Shown: positions 35,646 to 47,162, counted from the first letter of the stretch. The stretch: DNA of 64,000 bases from Phascolomyces articulosus (GCA_025677815.1 JAIXMP010000019.1:248001-312000); one strand, 5' to 3'. Notes: a model not told the origin generated them from the sequence alone. Made by a program: numbers and translations.

Positions 35646-37300
35646 ATGTCTTCTTCTACTTGTTTTATTCCCAAAACACCTTCTGATCCTAAAAAATATT
35701 CATTTTTATTACCTGGAATTACTCCAAAAACGTTACTACAATCTGAACATTTACTCGAAAAAAACCATACTGAACATGATATTTTTTTCAATGAAAACGG
35801 TTTCCACAAGTATATATATACAAACATATTTTTTTTTATTTTCCCACAGATATAGATAAATAAACTGAATTTGACTAACGCATTTGTGTAATAATTTTAT
35901 TATAGCCATCTTGTCCATCATTATTTAGCTGCCTATTCTATGGGTGCTGATACGAAACGATTACAAGAAATTTATGACGACCATGCTTCGTATCAACGTA
36001 AATTACCTCCTCCTGTAGGTGATTTGACACGAGAAAACTTTAAACAAGAACTTGGAAAACGGGATGCTTATACAAGTTATTTACGATTATTTCAAAGAGA
36101 GATCGAACAACATGGCATGGTCGATACGATCCGAAGATTTGTATTTATGGATGATATGCTGGCGAGAACCGTCGGTGGTGCATTTCATCCTGTCATTCAT
36201 TTGGGTTATGCCATTGAATTTGATTTACCTGCTGTGGCAGCAGAAGGATTAGCCATGGCAGCATGTACAGAAGCCAATTTATCATGTTTGATTTCAAGTT
36301 TACCTTGTTTACAAGAGATATTGGTGCCAGTACAAGCAGCAACAATGGCAACAAGTGCTCGAGATATGGTTTCCAAAATTACTAGTGATATGGCAGCTAA
36401 ACTTGGATTGGGTGGTCATAATAATGATGGAACGACAGGATCATCAAGAGGAGGGCTACATAATGAAAAGTCACCTGAATCAGCCAATAGTTTAACAGCA
36501 ACGGATATGACAGCTAACTTGAAAGAGGCTATGAATAATAATGTACTTGTGGATTTGATGGAAGAAATTCATCGTGATACAGATTTTGATGGTGTAGTCA
36601 AATTTACAGATTCGAACAAGATTCGTGCCTTTTTAGCAAATTCGCAAGCAGTTGAAAAAGTCAAGGCGTATGCGTCACGATGGCATGTGCATGGTAAGAA
36701 TTTATTTAAATTTGCAAAATCAATAGCATTTTCTAAATTGGATTTTTTTTTTTACTTTCTGGATTAGATGATGCCAAAGACCTTCAAGCCAAAGTCAAAG
36801 AATTATATACAGCTTGTATGCTTTGTTATGGTTCCACAGCCATTCGTGAACAAGGCATCAAATTGGATTTCTTTTTAATGCATGCTTTGACTTCGATCCA
36901 CGCTATTCATCTTTTATTACCCATTTTGGCACCTAATGAAGCTGCTGCTTTATTGAAAGGTCACGCTGCCGCTACTCTTTCTTATTATGTCTCTCGCGGA
37001 AGACCAAGTATGCAAGTTGAATTACTTTTAAAGTATGAATCGGATGAAGCTGCCAATGATTCTGGAAATCCATGGCTCAAAATTTGTGAACGTGCTATCC
37101 ATGCACCTGAAGCTCATATTATCAAGGTGGTTCGTGCTTGTGCTGTTGGTCAGATTGTATATGGTCATGATGGGCGAAGTGAGCCTTTTGAAAAGGCATG
37201 GGTTCGATTGGCTGATATGACATTAAAAATAGCTAGTAATAAAGTGGATGGCAATTATTGGAATCATAAAGGCATCGGCTTTGATGAAGCCTGGCAGTAG
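35646..37300 (+). CDS. Questin oxidase-like protein (494 aa)
   Basis: Matches the questin oxidase / AflY family, whose studied members carry out Baeyer-Villiger-type oxidations in polyketide pathways. Exons 35646-35809, 35906-36693 and 36768-37300 give 495 codons. Recognisable blocks: HNHLVHHYLAAYSMGAD near residues 54-70, DHASYQRKLPPP, the RRFVFMDDMLARTVGGAFHP then VIHLGYAIEF block, and the C-terminal FFLMHALTSIHAIHLLLPIL and GRPSMQVELL segments with conserved histidines that could hold a metal or cofactor. Length fits the family. A Gly/Ser/Asn linker (about residues 213-240) is extra. No polyketide synthase or other biosynthetic gene lies nearby, so a role in secondary metabolism is not supported here; in Mucoromycota the family may have another substrate. 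The start codon sits after a short leader containing the promoter palindrome. Confidence 0.85.
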
Positions 37301-37592
37301 ATAATCCGCAATAATAGTAATAAAATGACAAATGCATAAATTGTATGAAGAAAAAAAAACTGGAGAAGTTTCGAACTTGTTCAGCGAGATAGTTGCTGAT
37401 TATGCACAAACAATTAGATGCAAAATCCGAAATATTTTGCATTCCGCCCCACTCCTAATCGCCACACGGGGTCAAAACTTTCATCATCGAGAAAGAGTAA
37501 AAAAAACGCCCTTGGCTGTTTCGTGTTTCGAATTATTTTAAGACATATTCAGCACAGCTATTAATCGTCTAAACATCTTTAGTCCTGAATAA

Positions 37593-39575
37593 ATGAAGTA
37601 TACTCTTGTTTCCGTACCTGCATTAGGTCAGAGTCAAAATACTCTTTTAAACATCAAGAGTAAATTGGCTTCTTATGCCGAAACTCATCCTTTCAATATT
37701 CCAGAGTTCAAGGTAATAACAGAATATATATCTAATGAAACATAGAATATACTCGATTATTATTATCACGGAGAAAACTCGTCAGGACACTCGAGAGGAA
37801 TCCATTTTATAACTAACATCACCTTTTTTTTTATTATTTACTTGTAAAAAACGAATACAAAAATATAAATATAGATTGGTACATTAGATGCACTCGTTCT
37901 TTTATCAGATGAACTCACTAAATACGACACCGCATTTGAACAAGCTGTCAATAAGATTGCTGACGTTCTTAGTAACTTGGTCAGAGGACAACCTGACGCT
38001 TTAGTACAAGACTTTTTATTGGTGAATGATAGTAAGTTTTAAATTTTAAATTTTTAATGTTACTATAAAAATAGAGGCTAATAATCGAAAATTTATGTTG
38101 TTGATTAGAAACCGTGGATCAGTATATCAATACTTTTCAATGGAATAGTATGAAATATCGTACCGATAAATCGCTTCAAGAAACTACGGCCATGTTGACA
38201 CAAGTAAGGAGAAAGATACTGATTATTATTATTATATTTATTATTCTAGATGTTGGAATCAATAAAAGGAGGAGGACTAATAAGATGTATATCAATTCTA
38301 ATCATCTAGGAAGTGACATCAATGGACAACTTGATAAAGACAAAGTTGAATGCTTATACCCAAAACAAGAATGCCCTCCAGACACTTCAACGCAAGCAAA
38401 CGTATGGATTTTTTGTAACAAAGTGAAAGAATATGTCGGAAAAAAAGAGATGGGATAAAGAAATCCGTGATTGATATTTTACTAACACAAATATTTTATA
38501 TAATATGTAATATTATTAGGGGTAACTTATCAGTCAAAAACCTTAACGGTATTGTAAAGAAGGAACACTGTGTCTTGAATTCTGAATACCTTACCACCTT
38601 ATTTGTTGCTGTACCAAAGTATGTGAAAAATCAAAAGAGTGTATCAATCAACGAAAGATGAAATTTACTAACAACCTATGTCATAATATCATGTAGGACT
38701 CAATACAAGCAATGGAACAATTCGTACGAAACGCTTGTTTCAATGGTTGTACCTCGTTCTTCCACGTAAGATTTACATGACATAAATATTTGGATGAACC
38801 ATTTTATCTGGATTTTATCACCCAAAAAGGGATTAACTTTTTTTAAAAAACATATATATATTATATTATAGTAAAGTTGCAGAAGATTCAGAATATGGAT
38901 TATTCTCTATTACATTATTCCAACGTGTGGTAGACGAGTTTACCCATAAGGCGCGTGAAGAAAAGTAAGCTTTTTTTTTCTTTATGAATTATTTAACAAA
39001 AAGGATGGACAATCAGAATATGAAAAGTTAAATAGACAAAAAAAAATTCATCCATAGATTCATTGTGAGAGAATTCAAGTTTGATGAAGATGCATTGAAG
39101 GAACAAGAACGTGAACTTCGAGAAACCGAAGAAACAGAACGTGAACAACAAACTGAACTGATTCGTTTGGCTCGTACCAACTTTGGTGAAATGTTCTCTT
39201 CTTGGGTTCATTTGAAAGCGCTTCGTGTATTTGTTGAATCTGTTCTTCGTTTTGGTTTGCCAATAGAATTTGTTGCCGTTACTATTGCGGTAATTATTTT
39301 ATTTTTAACTGGTTGCTCAAATTGGTATATGGATGATGATGACTGAATCAGCATTGTGATTATTGATAAAATAGGCGGAACCCAAGTTTGAAGTCAAGGT
39401 GGATCAAACACTTGTAGAACAATATGGTCATCTAGGTGGTGTACATGGCTTGAATAAGCAACGACAAGAAACAAATACCGAAGAATTATTGGATCATGAA
39501 TTACAATCTGTCAACAGTGCCGGATATAGACCATATGTTCAATTTGAACTTGAATTTGACTTGGAACGTAGATAG
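37593..39575 (+). CDS. VMA5: V-type proton ATPase subunit C
   Basis: Subunit C of the V1 sector, part of the peripheral stalk that links V1 to Vo and is released during reversible disassembly; acts on vacuole and endosome membranes. Nine exons: 37593-37712, 37875-38031, 38109-38203, 38310-38401, 38520-38618, 38697-38765, 38872-38964, 39058-39289 and 39375-39575; 386 codons, so 385 aa, close to the yeast 392. Family hallmarks in order: KYTLVSVPALG at the N-terminus, FQWNSMKYRTDKSL, the GNLSVKNLNGIVK block, VLNSEYLTTLFVAVPK, EKFIVREFKFDE, the basic RLARTNFGEMFSSWVHLKAL, RVFVESVLRFGLP, and the end SAGYRPYVQFELEFDLERR. The most intron-rich gene of the window. The short gap from the gene before (292 bp) includes a GC-rich patch (37441-37475) that may be its promoter. 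Confidence 0.95.
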
Positions 39576-41102
39576 AACACTCAAAAATTTTTTGAGCTGT
39601 AGTATATATAAATAGTAAAAAATGGAAGCTTCGTTTGTTTTTTTAAAAGTGGGAGTACACGTATTTTTATTATTATTAGAATGAAATCAAATTAGAAAGT
39701 GAGAAATAGCGTAAAATTATGAATATATCCAAGTTTGTTTTCAACTTTTATACCACCTGTACCTACAAAATTAGTCATATACACATTTACACATTGGGAA
39801 CAACTTTAAACTCTGGGACACTTCTGAACACTTCTCGTTCATACATGTATTAATGGAACTAATGGAAATAAGAACCTTGGAAGAAAAAATCACATTTCTA
39901 TTGTTATTTAGTATACAAACTTAAAACGTCTTGATCATTTACTACCATCTTGTAACACTGTTATTTAATTAAGCACACCCAACTTCCAAGTTGCATATAG
40001 TATAGTGTGGCAGCATCTAAGAATAGCTATTTACCAGTATCGTGATGAATATCGCTTTATGCATTTTCATATTAAAATAGAAAGAAAACTAAAACAATTA
40101 TATACATGATACCATATGAAGATATGATGATGGTGTCTACTATACCTGTTTGGATGTGATTTTCGTAATAATCTGCGCCTCTTTTTACTTTTACGTATTA
40201 TTTGGGCTTTTCTTTTATGTAATGCCATAAATGTTAATGTTTTCTACAAAATTCTTATTACTGTACTAAGTATCCTAAAGAAGTGACCATAATATGTCTA
40301 GATACTTCCATGGTAGTAAATGAGCCCCCTTCAGCCACGCAAAGATCCAAGAAGGAATTAGTTATATGAAATCCTATCAAAGAAAGCAAGCCTTAGCTTA
40401 TCGTACCGTTATTATGTAAAAGCTAAAGGACACTCTCCTATTCTTTAGTAAACGATCAATGTATACATCATCAATTCGTAGGTATTGATGTTTTCTTAAC
40501 AATAGCACAATATATATATTAAGTTGAATATTTTCGATGTGCTATTATGTACAGAGGTATATTAAAAAGAATGATATGAGAAAAACCTAAAATAAGGCTT
40601 GTTCCATGATGTTCTGACCATGTAAAGATCTTTGACGTATAAAAGAGGAAATGGTCACTCTATAAAATTTGTACTGTGTGAAAATGAGCGGCGCAAACTT
40701 GATCACACGTAATACAGATGTAGAAATGGGATAATACATTGCCATACCTACAAGAAGGGGTGATTTCCAAAGGAAGGATGGATTGTCTGTCTACTTTATT
40801 TGTGAATCAGAAATATATAAAAATGCCCGTTTCATTTTCATTTTACTGTCTTTCCTTTTATTATAAAAGTATCTTCTTCTATCACGTATCAAGAAAAAAA
40901 TATTGGCTACAGTATTTCGTTTTATTGCCCAGGAATCTGTTTTATATATTGTTAATACGTATTAAAGTAGGTATTATTATACCAATACAACCTGTATAGT
41001 ATTTGGTATATTTAGTTAATTGGCTGTGCTCGTTATTAATATACACTTCCAATAAAATTACATTATTGGAAAATGGCTGTAGTAAATACAAGGATAATAA
41101 TA
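39576..41102. other. Intergenic between VMA5 and the first HET gene
   Basis: AT-rich, no gene seen. A plus-strand frame at 40739-40999 has no domain and hydrophobic composition. Confidence 0.4.
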
Positions 41103-42974
41103 ATGGGATACATTATATACGACCGCCGCCAGTATAGAGCTGAAAATATATTTACTGGAGAGTTGTCTGGTCCATACAAACGGCCCCCTACTCGAGACCA
41201 ATTACCAATGAGAGAAAGAGTGTGGAAACAAACCAAAGGGCCATCTCTATTCCGACCAACTAGGCTCGTGCGTGTAACTGATATGGAAGTTATCCAAGGA
41301 TCTGAATTGAATAATGATGAACACTATTGTACTATTTCATATTCGTGGGGACAGTCTGGCGATATAGTAAAAATAAAAAATGATATCACTGGGAACGATG
41401 ACTATGATTGCATCGATAAAGGAAAGCATACCATTATTGACTCTCCGACCAAGAAAGTAAAAATTAAAGGGCAATCAAGAGGAAGACGAAAAATTCGCAT
41501 TGAACCAAAAATACGACATGTCAAGTTTCAAGATTTAATCCAGCAAATGGCCCTTGATTTTGGAGCCAAGTATATTTGGTACGACAAGATGTGCATCAAA
41601 CAAGATGATCCTGAAGATAAAAAATCTGAGATACGAAAAATGCATCAAGTCTATTATCATTCACTATTCACTCTTATTGTTATACCTGAACTACGAACCT
41701 GTCGACGCTATCACCAAACAGCTAGCGGCGCATTCAAGTCTACATTCAGAGTAACCTCTGATATTCTACATTACAGCGGATATGGGCGTCGTTCTTGGTG
41801 TCTTGAGGAATTATACAGGGCACAATTATTTGTTTGTATCGGTCAAAATGCTCACTTTTGGTCAGATTGCGTCAATGTAGACAGTGTCCAGAAAATTGCA
41901 TATCACCATCATTACTTATTTTCTATATGCGTAAAACATGTAGAATGGGCTGCCTGTACAGCTTTATATCATGCTCACAAGCGTGTCAGTACCAAGGACC
42001 ACGATCGGATATTCTCCCTCGCGAACATTTTCCCACAGACTATGAAATATATCTCTATCAATTATGATCAAAATGCAATTGATCTAATGTTGCAATTTTA
42101 CAAGGCGCTAGTTCTTATGGATATCCGCTTACTTTTGTTTGGTGTTGACTATACTAATGATCTGATTGCGATGGAAATACGTAAGCGTCTTAATGTCGAA
42201 ATGCCGTCATGGGTTGGTATGCTCCATACCCACATATTACAGATAGTGGAGAATGATATGGAACCAATAAACCCGCCCCCAAAATATACAGTAAACAATC
42301 TGATGTCAATACAAATCACTTCCCGCTTTATTAAAGCAAAATTAGTAAAACCTCCAGCAAAAGAGTTTCCAAATCGTCGATGTTCGGAACCACAACATAG
42401 TAAACCAGCATTTCATCAAGGTTACTACAAAGCTCATGATACATTTATCAGTTCCAATATTAATAACGACTTGGACGATAATAGTAATACATACAACTAT
42501 TATAGACGCTCATCTATGCCTTCAAGTACGCAACAAGTTGATCCACTATTATCAACAAGATATCCAACGACTACCACAAAGCCCAATGAATTAATATTTA
42601 TTCACTCACAAAAACGCGACGAGATTAACTTCAAAAATCGTTCCTTTCCTGGATACTACAGCCTTCGACCAACACACAGACTACCACTGAATATGGTACG
42701 AAATGCACAAATAATATCCAACAGTAATAATATACCGTTACCAAAACCACTGGAAGATGGGACCAATGCAGGCTACTTGTCGTTGACCGACGATAACTGT
42801 GCTAGTATTATTATACTCTCCGAATTAGCATATACAACTTGTTTTCCTGAGTTGATCGTCATGCCTGTTATAGCAAAAGAAGAGGAGAACTACAAAAGTA
42901 TTGGAATATGTTTTCTTCACAAGTGTGTTGATTATCCAAGTGTTGAAAAAACACAAGAATTTATAATTGAATAG
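41103..42974 (+). CDS. HET-domain protein A (623 aa, intronless)
   Basis: Contains a divergent HET (heterokaryon incompatibility) domain, which in ascomycetes triggers regulated cell death on non-self contact. I start at 41103 (MGYIIYDRRQYRAENIFTGE) because the paralogue at 45150 begins at the matching methionine; an earlier in-frame ATG at 41073 would add ten residues. HET blocks: YCTISYSWGQSG (about 75-86), YIWYDKMCIKQDDPED then KKSEIRKMHQVYYHSLF (about 157-190), RRSWCLEEL (about 228-236; the RGWTLQE equivalent), and TKDHDRIFSLANIFP for the DPRDKVYAL block. A basic insert (KKVKIKGQSRGRRK) separates blocks one and two. After about residue 390 comes a variable linker, then a C-terminal module shared with the paralogue: PGYYSL, GYLSLTD.....IILSELA and CFPELIVMPV. 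No NACHT, ankyrin or WD repeats. One single exon among intron-rich neighbours. Confidence 0.8.
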   Translation: MGYIIYDRRQYRAENIFTGELSGPYKRPPTRDQLPMRERVWKQTKGPSLFRPTRLVRVTDMEVIQGSELNNDEHYCTISYSWGQSGDIVKIKNDITGNDDYDCIDKGKHTIIDSPTKKVKIKGQSRGRRKIRIEPKIRHVKFQDLIQQMALDFGAKYIWYDKMCIKQDDPEDKKSEIRKMHQVYYHSLFTLIVIPELRTCRRYHQTASGAFKSTFRVTSDILHYSGYGRRSWCLEELYRAQLFVCIGQNAHFWSDCVNVDSVQKIAYHHHYLFSICVKHVEWAACTALYHAHKRVSTKDHDRIFSLANIFPQTMKYISINYDQNAIDLMLQFYKALVLMDIRLLLFGVDYTNDLIAMEIRKRLNVEMPSWVGMLHTHILQIVENDMEPINPPPKYTVNNLMSIQITSRFIKAKLVKPPAKEFPNRRCSEPQHSKPAFHQGYYKAHDTFISSNINNDLDDNSNTYNYYRRSSMPSSTQQVDPLLSTRYPTTTTKPNELIFIHSQKRDEINFKNRSFPGYYSLRPTHRLPLNMVRNAQIISNSNNIPLPKPLEDGTNAGYLSLTDDNCASIIILSELAYTTCFPELIVMPVIAKEEENYKSIGICFLHKCVDYPSVEKTQEFIIE

Positions 42975-43491
42975 TATTAATATGAATGATCTGATTGAAA
43001 AGCTTATTATTATGCTCAAATGAATGTATATATTATAATTTTGATGTTAATTATTTATTATTGGGACTTTTGTTGTATCCAAAATACAATGGCTTTACAA
43101 TAAATAATAATTCTTTATTATTATTATTATTATTGTCGTTTACCCTATATCTCATTTGTGCGGTAATTCTTTATTTGGAAGATTACTTGTGTAACACACA
43201 GTATTTTGCCATACTCTCTTACATATTGTTAATTATGCTGGATCACGTAATCCTTCTAACAATACCACTCATGGTCCACTTTAAATATACTGTTCTCATA
43301 ACATGTAATTCAACTGATGCAACCCATATTTAAATATTACACCATAATGAGCAAGTTGTGATAGCCCATCCATGATGAGCATTTTCTTATAAATAGAGAG
43401 ATTATTTTTTATCATAATAAACTTCATTGAATTATTTTCGGGTCTCGTTGACCTCGTCTCCTGTTTATTTCTTTTTATTGCTTGATTTTCT
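42975..43491. other. Intergenic after HET gene A
   Basis: AT-rich 3' flank. Minus-strand peptide MLIMDGLSQLAHYGVIF (about 43400-43350) faintly resembles the MMDGVHPLQQVNYCVF peptide behind HET gene B, but I cannot join it to a longer frame. Confidence 0.3.
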
Positions 43492-43761
43492 CTAATACAA
43501 CTTTTGATTAAAATTATGCAGCTTTCTTTTATGGTTGCTTTTAAACATCCTATTGAGACGCAAAAACAGGAACGCAAGATGATTGGTACAAAATCTTTGG
43601 CGATAACTAGCTTCCCAGACAACGCAGAACCTTTTATTTTCATCTTGTATATAGCCTATAAGATCAATTTCATGTTCTCGATTTTCATGTAGTACATAAT
43701 TTTGTGTTCCATGTACTGGGAAACAACGTCGATAGAATGGTGATGTGATTATAAGTATATT
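43492..43761 (-). pseudogene. Orphan exon or gene fragment between the HET paralogues
   Basis: A minus-strand frame of 90 codons is open from a CTAAAATTAG acceptor-like site to a TAG at 43492. It reads ILIITSPFYRRCFPVHGTQN, then YVLHENREHEIDLIGYIQDE and NKRFCVVWEASYRQRFCTNH, LAFLFLRLNRMFKSNHKRKL. The frame has no early methionine, so it is invisible to a start-based search, yet its balanced composition is clearly protein-like. No upstream exon could be found in the AT-rich sequence to its right, so it is either a 3' exon of a relic or part of an undetected gene. No domain recognised. Confidence 0.45.
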
Positions 43762-45149
43762 CTAATTTTAGACGAAATATAGATGCAAATGAAAGAAACA
43801 GGAGTTTAAGATCTTACATGTAACAAATATTTCTGCAATTTTTAAATAGTTAGTTAAATTAAATCTATATACGTCATTATGGCCTTTTTTATGCCATAGA
43901 GACTAAATACAAATGCATATATAAGTATTATGTAAAATCGAGGAAGGAAGACCAATAACTTATTGACTGCTGTGGTAATGGGTTCGAGACAATTCAGATG
44001 TCGTTCTGTTATCGTCGTACAACATCTTTGCAAAGAAGTAAATATGACAATAAAAGATTCGAAGTAACCAATAGTTTTTGTATATGAGAATGCGTGCGAC
44101 CCCAGCCTCTTCCCTTTTCCTTATACTACTTAGAATTAGAACTATATTTTTTATTAAAGAAGTTGATCTATTTATAGCACGGTCCTGCCGTCGCTTTTAC
44201 ATACCATTTTATAAAACAAGACGCCACATCAGAATTGAAGTATATATTCATGGAGCGATAATTTTATTCCAGACAAAAAAATCAATAGATATGTATTATA
44301 ATAATAATATAATATTAAGCTACGGTGCGCCCCATCTAGATGTTCATCGATTTTCTTTGTACAACATAGAACCAGATAGGTTGGTCACAAGGAGTTTGTT
44401 GTTGTGCCCATGTTATCCGTCCAATCGCATGCTTATTGATTATAATAAAACGTGATGACAATACGCGCTAAGCATCCAAGATGATAAGCACGGATTTATA
44501 TGAGAAGAAAATAAAACAACCTTACTGGTTTTATATTTCAATCCTAAAAATATAACAGGTAGTAAAGTAATAAATAACTGACCTAATGGCACTTATAACA
44601 ATGAAACTAGAGGTACAATAGTGAAAGGTCACACAAGTAGAACCGATTTTATGGTCATCAGTTATATGAAAATTAAGCTGCAAGAGTGAGGTTCCGGTGG
44701 GGATTGGTAATTTGTTTAGAGAAATTTAACATTTAGTCCTTATTTTTGTTTCTCTCTCCACATTCTTACACTTTATAATTATATATAATATATAAATAAT
44801 TACCATCTCATTATACACTTACAAAAAGGAGCAAAAACAAATAGTTATAATTTTCATCTTTTAGTATTTATTGGTTTTCTTCTTGACAGCATTCTCCCAT
44901 TAGTGGATATTGTTCTTTAGTTAAATTGTTACAAGTTCGTCAAAAGCCCATAAAAAATAAACTAAAAGCCCAAGTGGCGCGCAGCTTAACCAATCAAACG
45001 CTCATTGGTAGGTCGATCACTTTTATTCATATATGCACTACAAAACAGTCATATAAGCTTTATTTTTATAATTAGAATGAAGAAATCATATCTAATGCAT
45101 TACATGATAATGCTGTCATAATATATAGGTATCACACAAAATTCAAAAA
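43762..45149. other. Intergenic before HET gene B
   Basis: No confident gene. A plus-strand frame ending at 44455 has a protein-like tail (LSYGAPHLDVHRFSLYNIEP) but no valid ATG-supported beginning. The last 200 bp hold a CCAAT pair and look like the HET gene B promoter. Confidence 0.35.
44990..45008. promoter_or_regulatory. Inverted CCAAT box pair upstream of HET gene B
   Basis: CCAAT at 44990-44994 and ATTGG at 45004-45008 face each other about 145 bp before the start codon, in a locally GC-richer patch (GTGGCGCGCAGC). CCAAT boxes bind the HAP/NF-Y complex in fungi. Confidence 0.4.
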
Positions 45150-47162
45150 ATGGGGTATATTACATATCATCGTACTCAATGGCGAGTAGAAAACACTTTC
45201 ACTGGAGAACTGTCTGGCCCATACAAACGACCTCCCATTCGAGATAAATTCCCAGCCCAACAACAAGATAAACCATTATTTTTACCTAGTAAACTTGTTC
45301 GTGTATCTGATATGACAGTAATCAAAGGATCCGAAATTGGTGATGGTAAACGTTATTGTGCCATATCCTACTCTTGGAACCAATCCGGGAATATTGTCAA
45401 GAAAAAGAAAGATTGCAGCAATGATGATGATGATGGCGATGAATGCACTTGTGATGATGAAGGAAAACATGTGATTGTTGATTATCCATCAAAGAAAGTC
45501 AAGATAAAAGGCAGACCAAGAGGACGACGACGCTTCAGTCTTCCAGGTAGAACGCGATTGGTTGAATTCAAAGATTTAATACAACAAATTTGCCTTGATT
45601 TTGGTGTAGAGTACCTTTGGTTTGATAAAATGTGTATTAATCAAGAGGATCCCGAAGAAAAAAGACGCGAAATTCAACAAATGTATCGTATTTATCAAAA
45701 TGCACTATTTACAATTGCCTTGATCCCTGAATTACTGGCCAAAAAACGACCCCCATTAGTAGATACGCTTCACAACAGAAACTATAGTAAAAGTAACAAC
45801 AGTAACGACAATAGTGCTACTAGTAATAATAGCAAGAGCAATAGTAATAGTCATAGTACCAAATACACTTACAGGATCAACACCAACTTTGGAATTTATA
45901 CAGAATGGGCTCGACGGGTTTGGTGCCTCGAGGAGCTAGCAAAGTCAAGTTTACTTCTTTATGTTGCTGGCAATGGTCATATGTGGTCTGATATTGTTGA
46001 TTCTAATAATACCACATCGTCTATGCCTACATACCACCACCACTATATGTTTAGTATCTGTGTAAAATCTTTAAAATGGGCTGCATGCACAACTTTGTAC
46101 CATGCACATCGACGTCTTAGCACCAAAGCACATGATAGGATATTCTCACTTGCAAACATATATCCGGATGAAACTATGGACAAAATTTCTTTTACTTATA
46201 ATCAACCCATACTTGAACTGATGAACCAATTTTATCGAGCTCTGGCTAAGTGTGATATTCGAATTATGTTATTTGGTGTCAATTACAAGATGGACAATTT
46301 TGGTATGAAATTTCGTGAAAAATATGCCACTGGTTTACCCTCCTGGGTCGGTATGACAAATACACATCTTCTCCAGCTCTCCCTTTACGATCTATTACCA
46401 TTAGTACAAACATCACCATCATCATCATCTCTACTTCCTTTTGAATACTCTGTCAATGATGAATCATATGCACTACGTATAAAATGTCGGTATATTCCAG
46501 GGACAACATTACTACCTAACAAGAAGCAGCAGCTACAACAAACATCGCAAGCCGTAAACCAAGGAAGAAACAAAAGTGAAAACCATACCTGTACCAACAC
46601 CAATAATAATAATAATAATAAATACAAGGGCAGCAGAAAATGCAAAAGGAAACAACCATTACCCTATATTCCTTCTCTTCCTATATATTCTTCTTCTATG
46701 ATACCCAAACCATTATCGAATGAAACAGCAATCAACAAAGAGACCACACCATTTTCCCTTCCATTCTCAGTTGTACCAGAACCTCCTGTCGATGACGACA
46801 GTTTTGAAAGTCTCTCCTATCCTGGGTATTATGGTATAAAAGTAACTCACGAACTCCTTCGATCCAGGGTGGAAGATTGGATTCCCAAGAATATTGCGCT
46901 ATCCTTAGATAATGATAACATTGGATACTTGTCGTTGACCGACTCTAGTTGTACAGATTTTATAATACTTTCAGAATTGGCATTCACAACAATTTTTCCA
47001 GACTTGGTAGTCATGCCGATTGTCACAAAAAAAGGGCTTTCGAAGGAAGGGATGCACGGCGATTATTATTATTATAATAATATTGGTGTATGCTTTATGC
47101 ATAAATTTCTTTGTGAATCTCTCAATGATCTTGATATGAAGCAACAATTTGTTATCCAATGA
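45150..47162 (+). CDS. HET-domain protein B (670 aa, intronless)
   Basis: Paralogue of the protein at 41103, same strand, about 2.2 kb downstream. The first 40 residues are nearly the same (GYITYHRTQWRVENTFTGEL, SGPYKRPP). HET blocks: YCAISYSWNQSG, YLWFDKMCINQEDPEEKRRE followed by IQQMYRIYQNALFTIALIPE, RRVWCLEELAKSSLL, and TKAHDRIFSLANIYP. The basic insert reads KKVKIKGRPRGRRRFS and contains a KGRPR core like an AT-hook. Two Asn/Ser-rich insertions (about residues 210-235 and 480-500) are extended relative to the partner. The C-terminal module is kept: YPGYYGIKVTHEL, GYLSLTDSSC, FIILSELAFTTIFPDLVVMP. As in the partner there is no intron. HET function in this clade is not established, so cell death on recognition is inference. 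Confidence 0.8.
   Translation: MGYITYHRTQWRVENTFTGELSGPYKRPPIRDKFPAQQQDKPLFLPSKLVRVSDMTVIKGSEIGDGKRYCAISYSWNQSGNIVKKKKDCSNDDDDGDECTCDDEGKHVIVDYPSKKVKIKGRPRGRRRFSLPGRTRLVEFKDLIQQICLDFGVEYLWFDKMCINQEDPEEKRREIQQMYRIYQNALFTIALIPELLAKKRPPLVDTLHNRNYSKSNNSNDNSATSNNSKSNSNSHSTKYTYRINTNFGIYTEWARRVWCLEELAKSSLLLYVAGNGHMWSDIVDSNNTTSSMPTYHHHYMFSICVKSLKWAACTTLYHAHRRLSTKAHDRIFSLANIYPDETMDKISFTYNQPILELMNQFYRALAKCDIRIMLFGVNYKMDNFGMKFREKYATGLPSWVGMTNTHLLQLSLYDLLPLVQTSPSSSSLLPFEYSVNDESYALRIKCRYIPGTTLLPNKKQQLQQTSQAVNQGRNKSENHTCTNTNNNNNNKYKGSRKCKRKQPLPYIPSLPIYSSSMIPKPLSNETAINKETTPFSLPFSVVPEPPVDDDSFESLSYPGYYGIKVTHELLRSRVEDWIPKNIALSLDNDNIGYLSLTDSSCTDFIILSELAFTTIFPDLVVMPIVTKKGLSKEGMHGDYYYYNNIGVCFMHKFLCESLNDLDMKQQFVIQ

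Noticed and set aside
43975..44000. GGGTTCGAGAC resembling a tRNA T-arm
   Set aside because: No matching acceptor stem, anticodon arm or D-arm could be placed around it.
44078..44455. 125-codon plus-strand frame between the HET genes
   Set aside because: The frame opens at a non-ATG codon and has hydrophobic, AT-driven composition; only its last 45 residues look protein-like, so I left it as intergenic.
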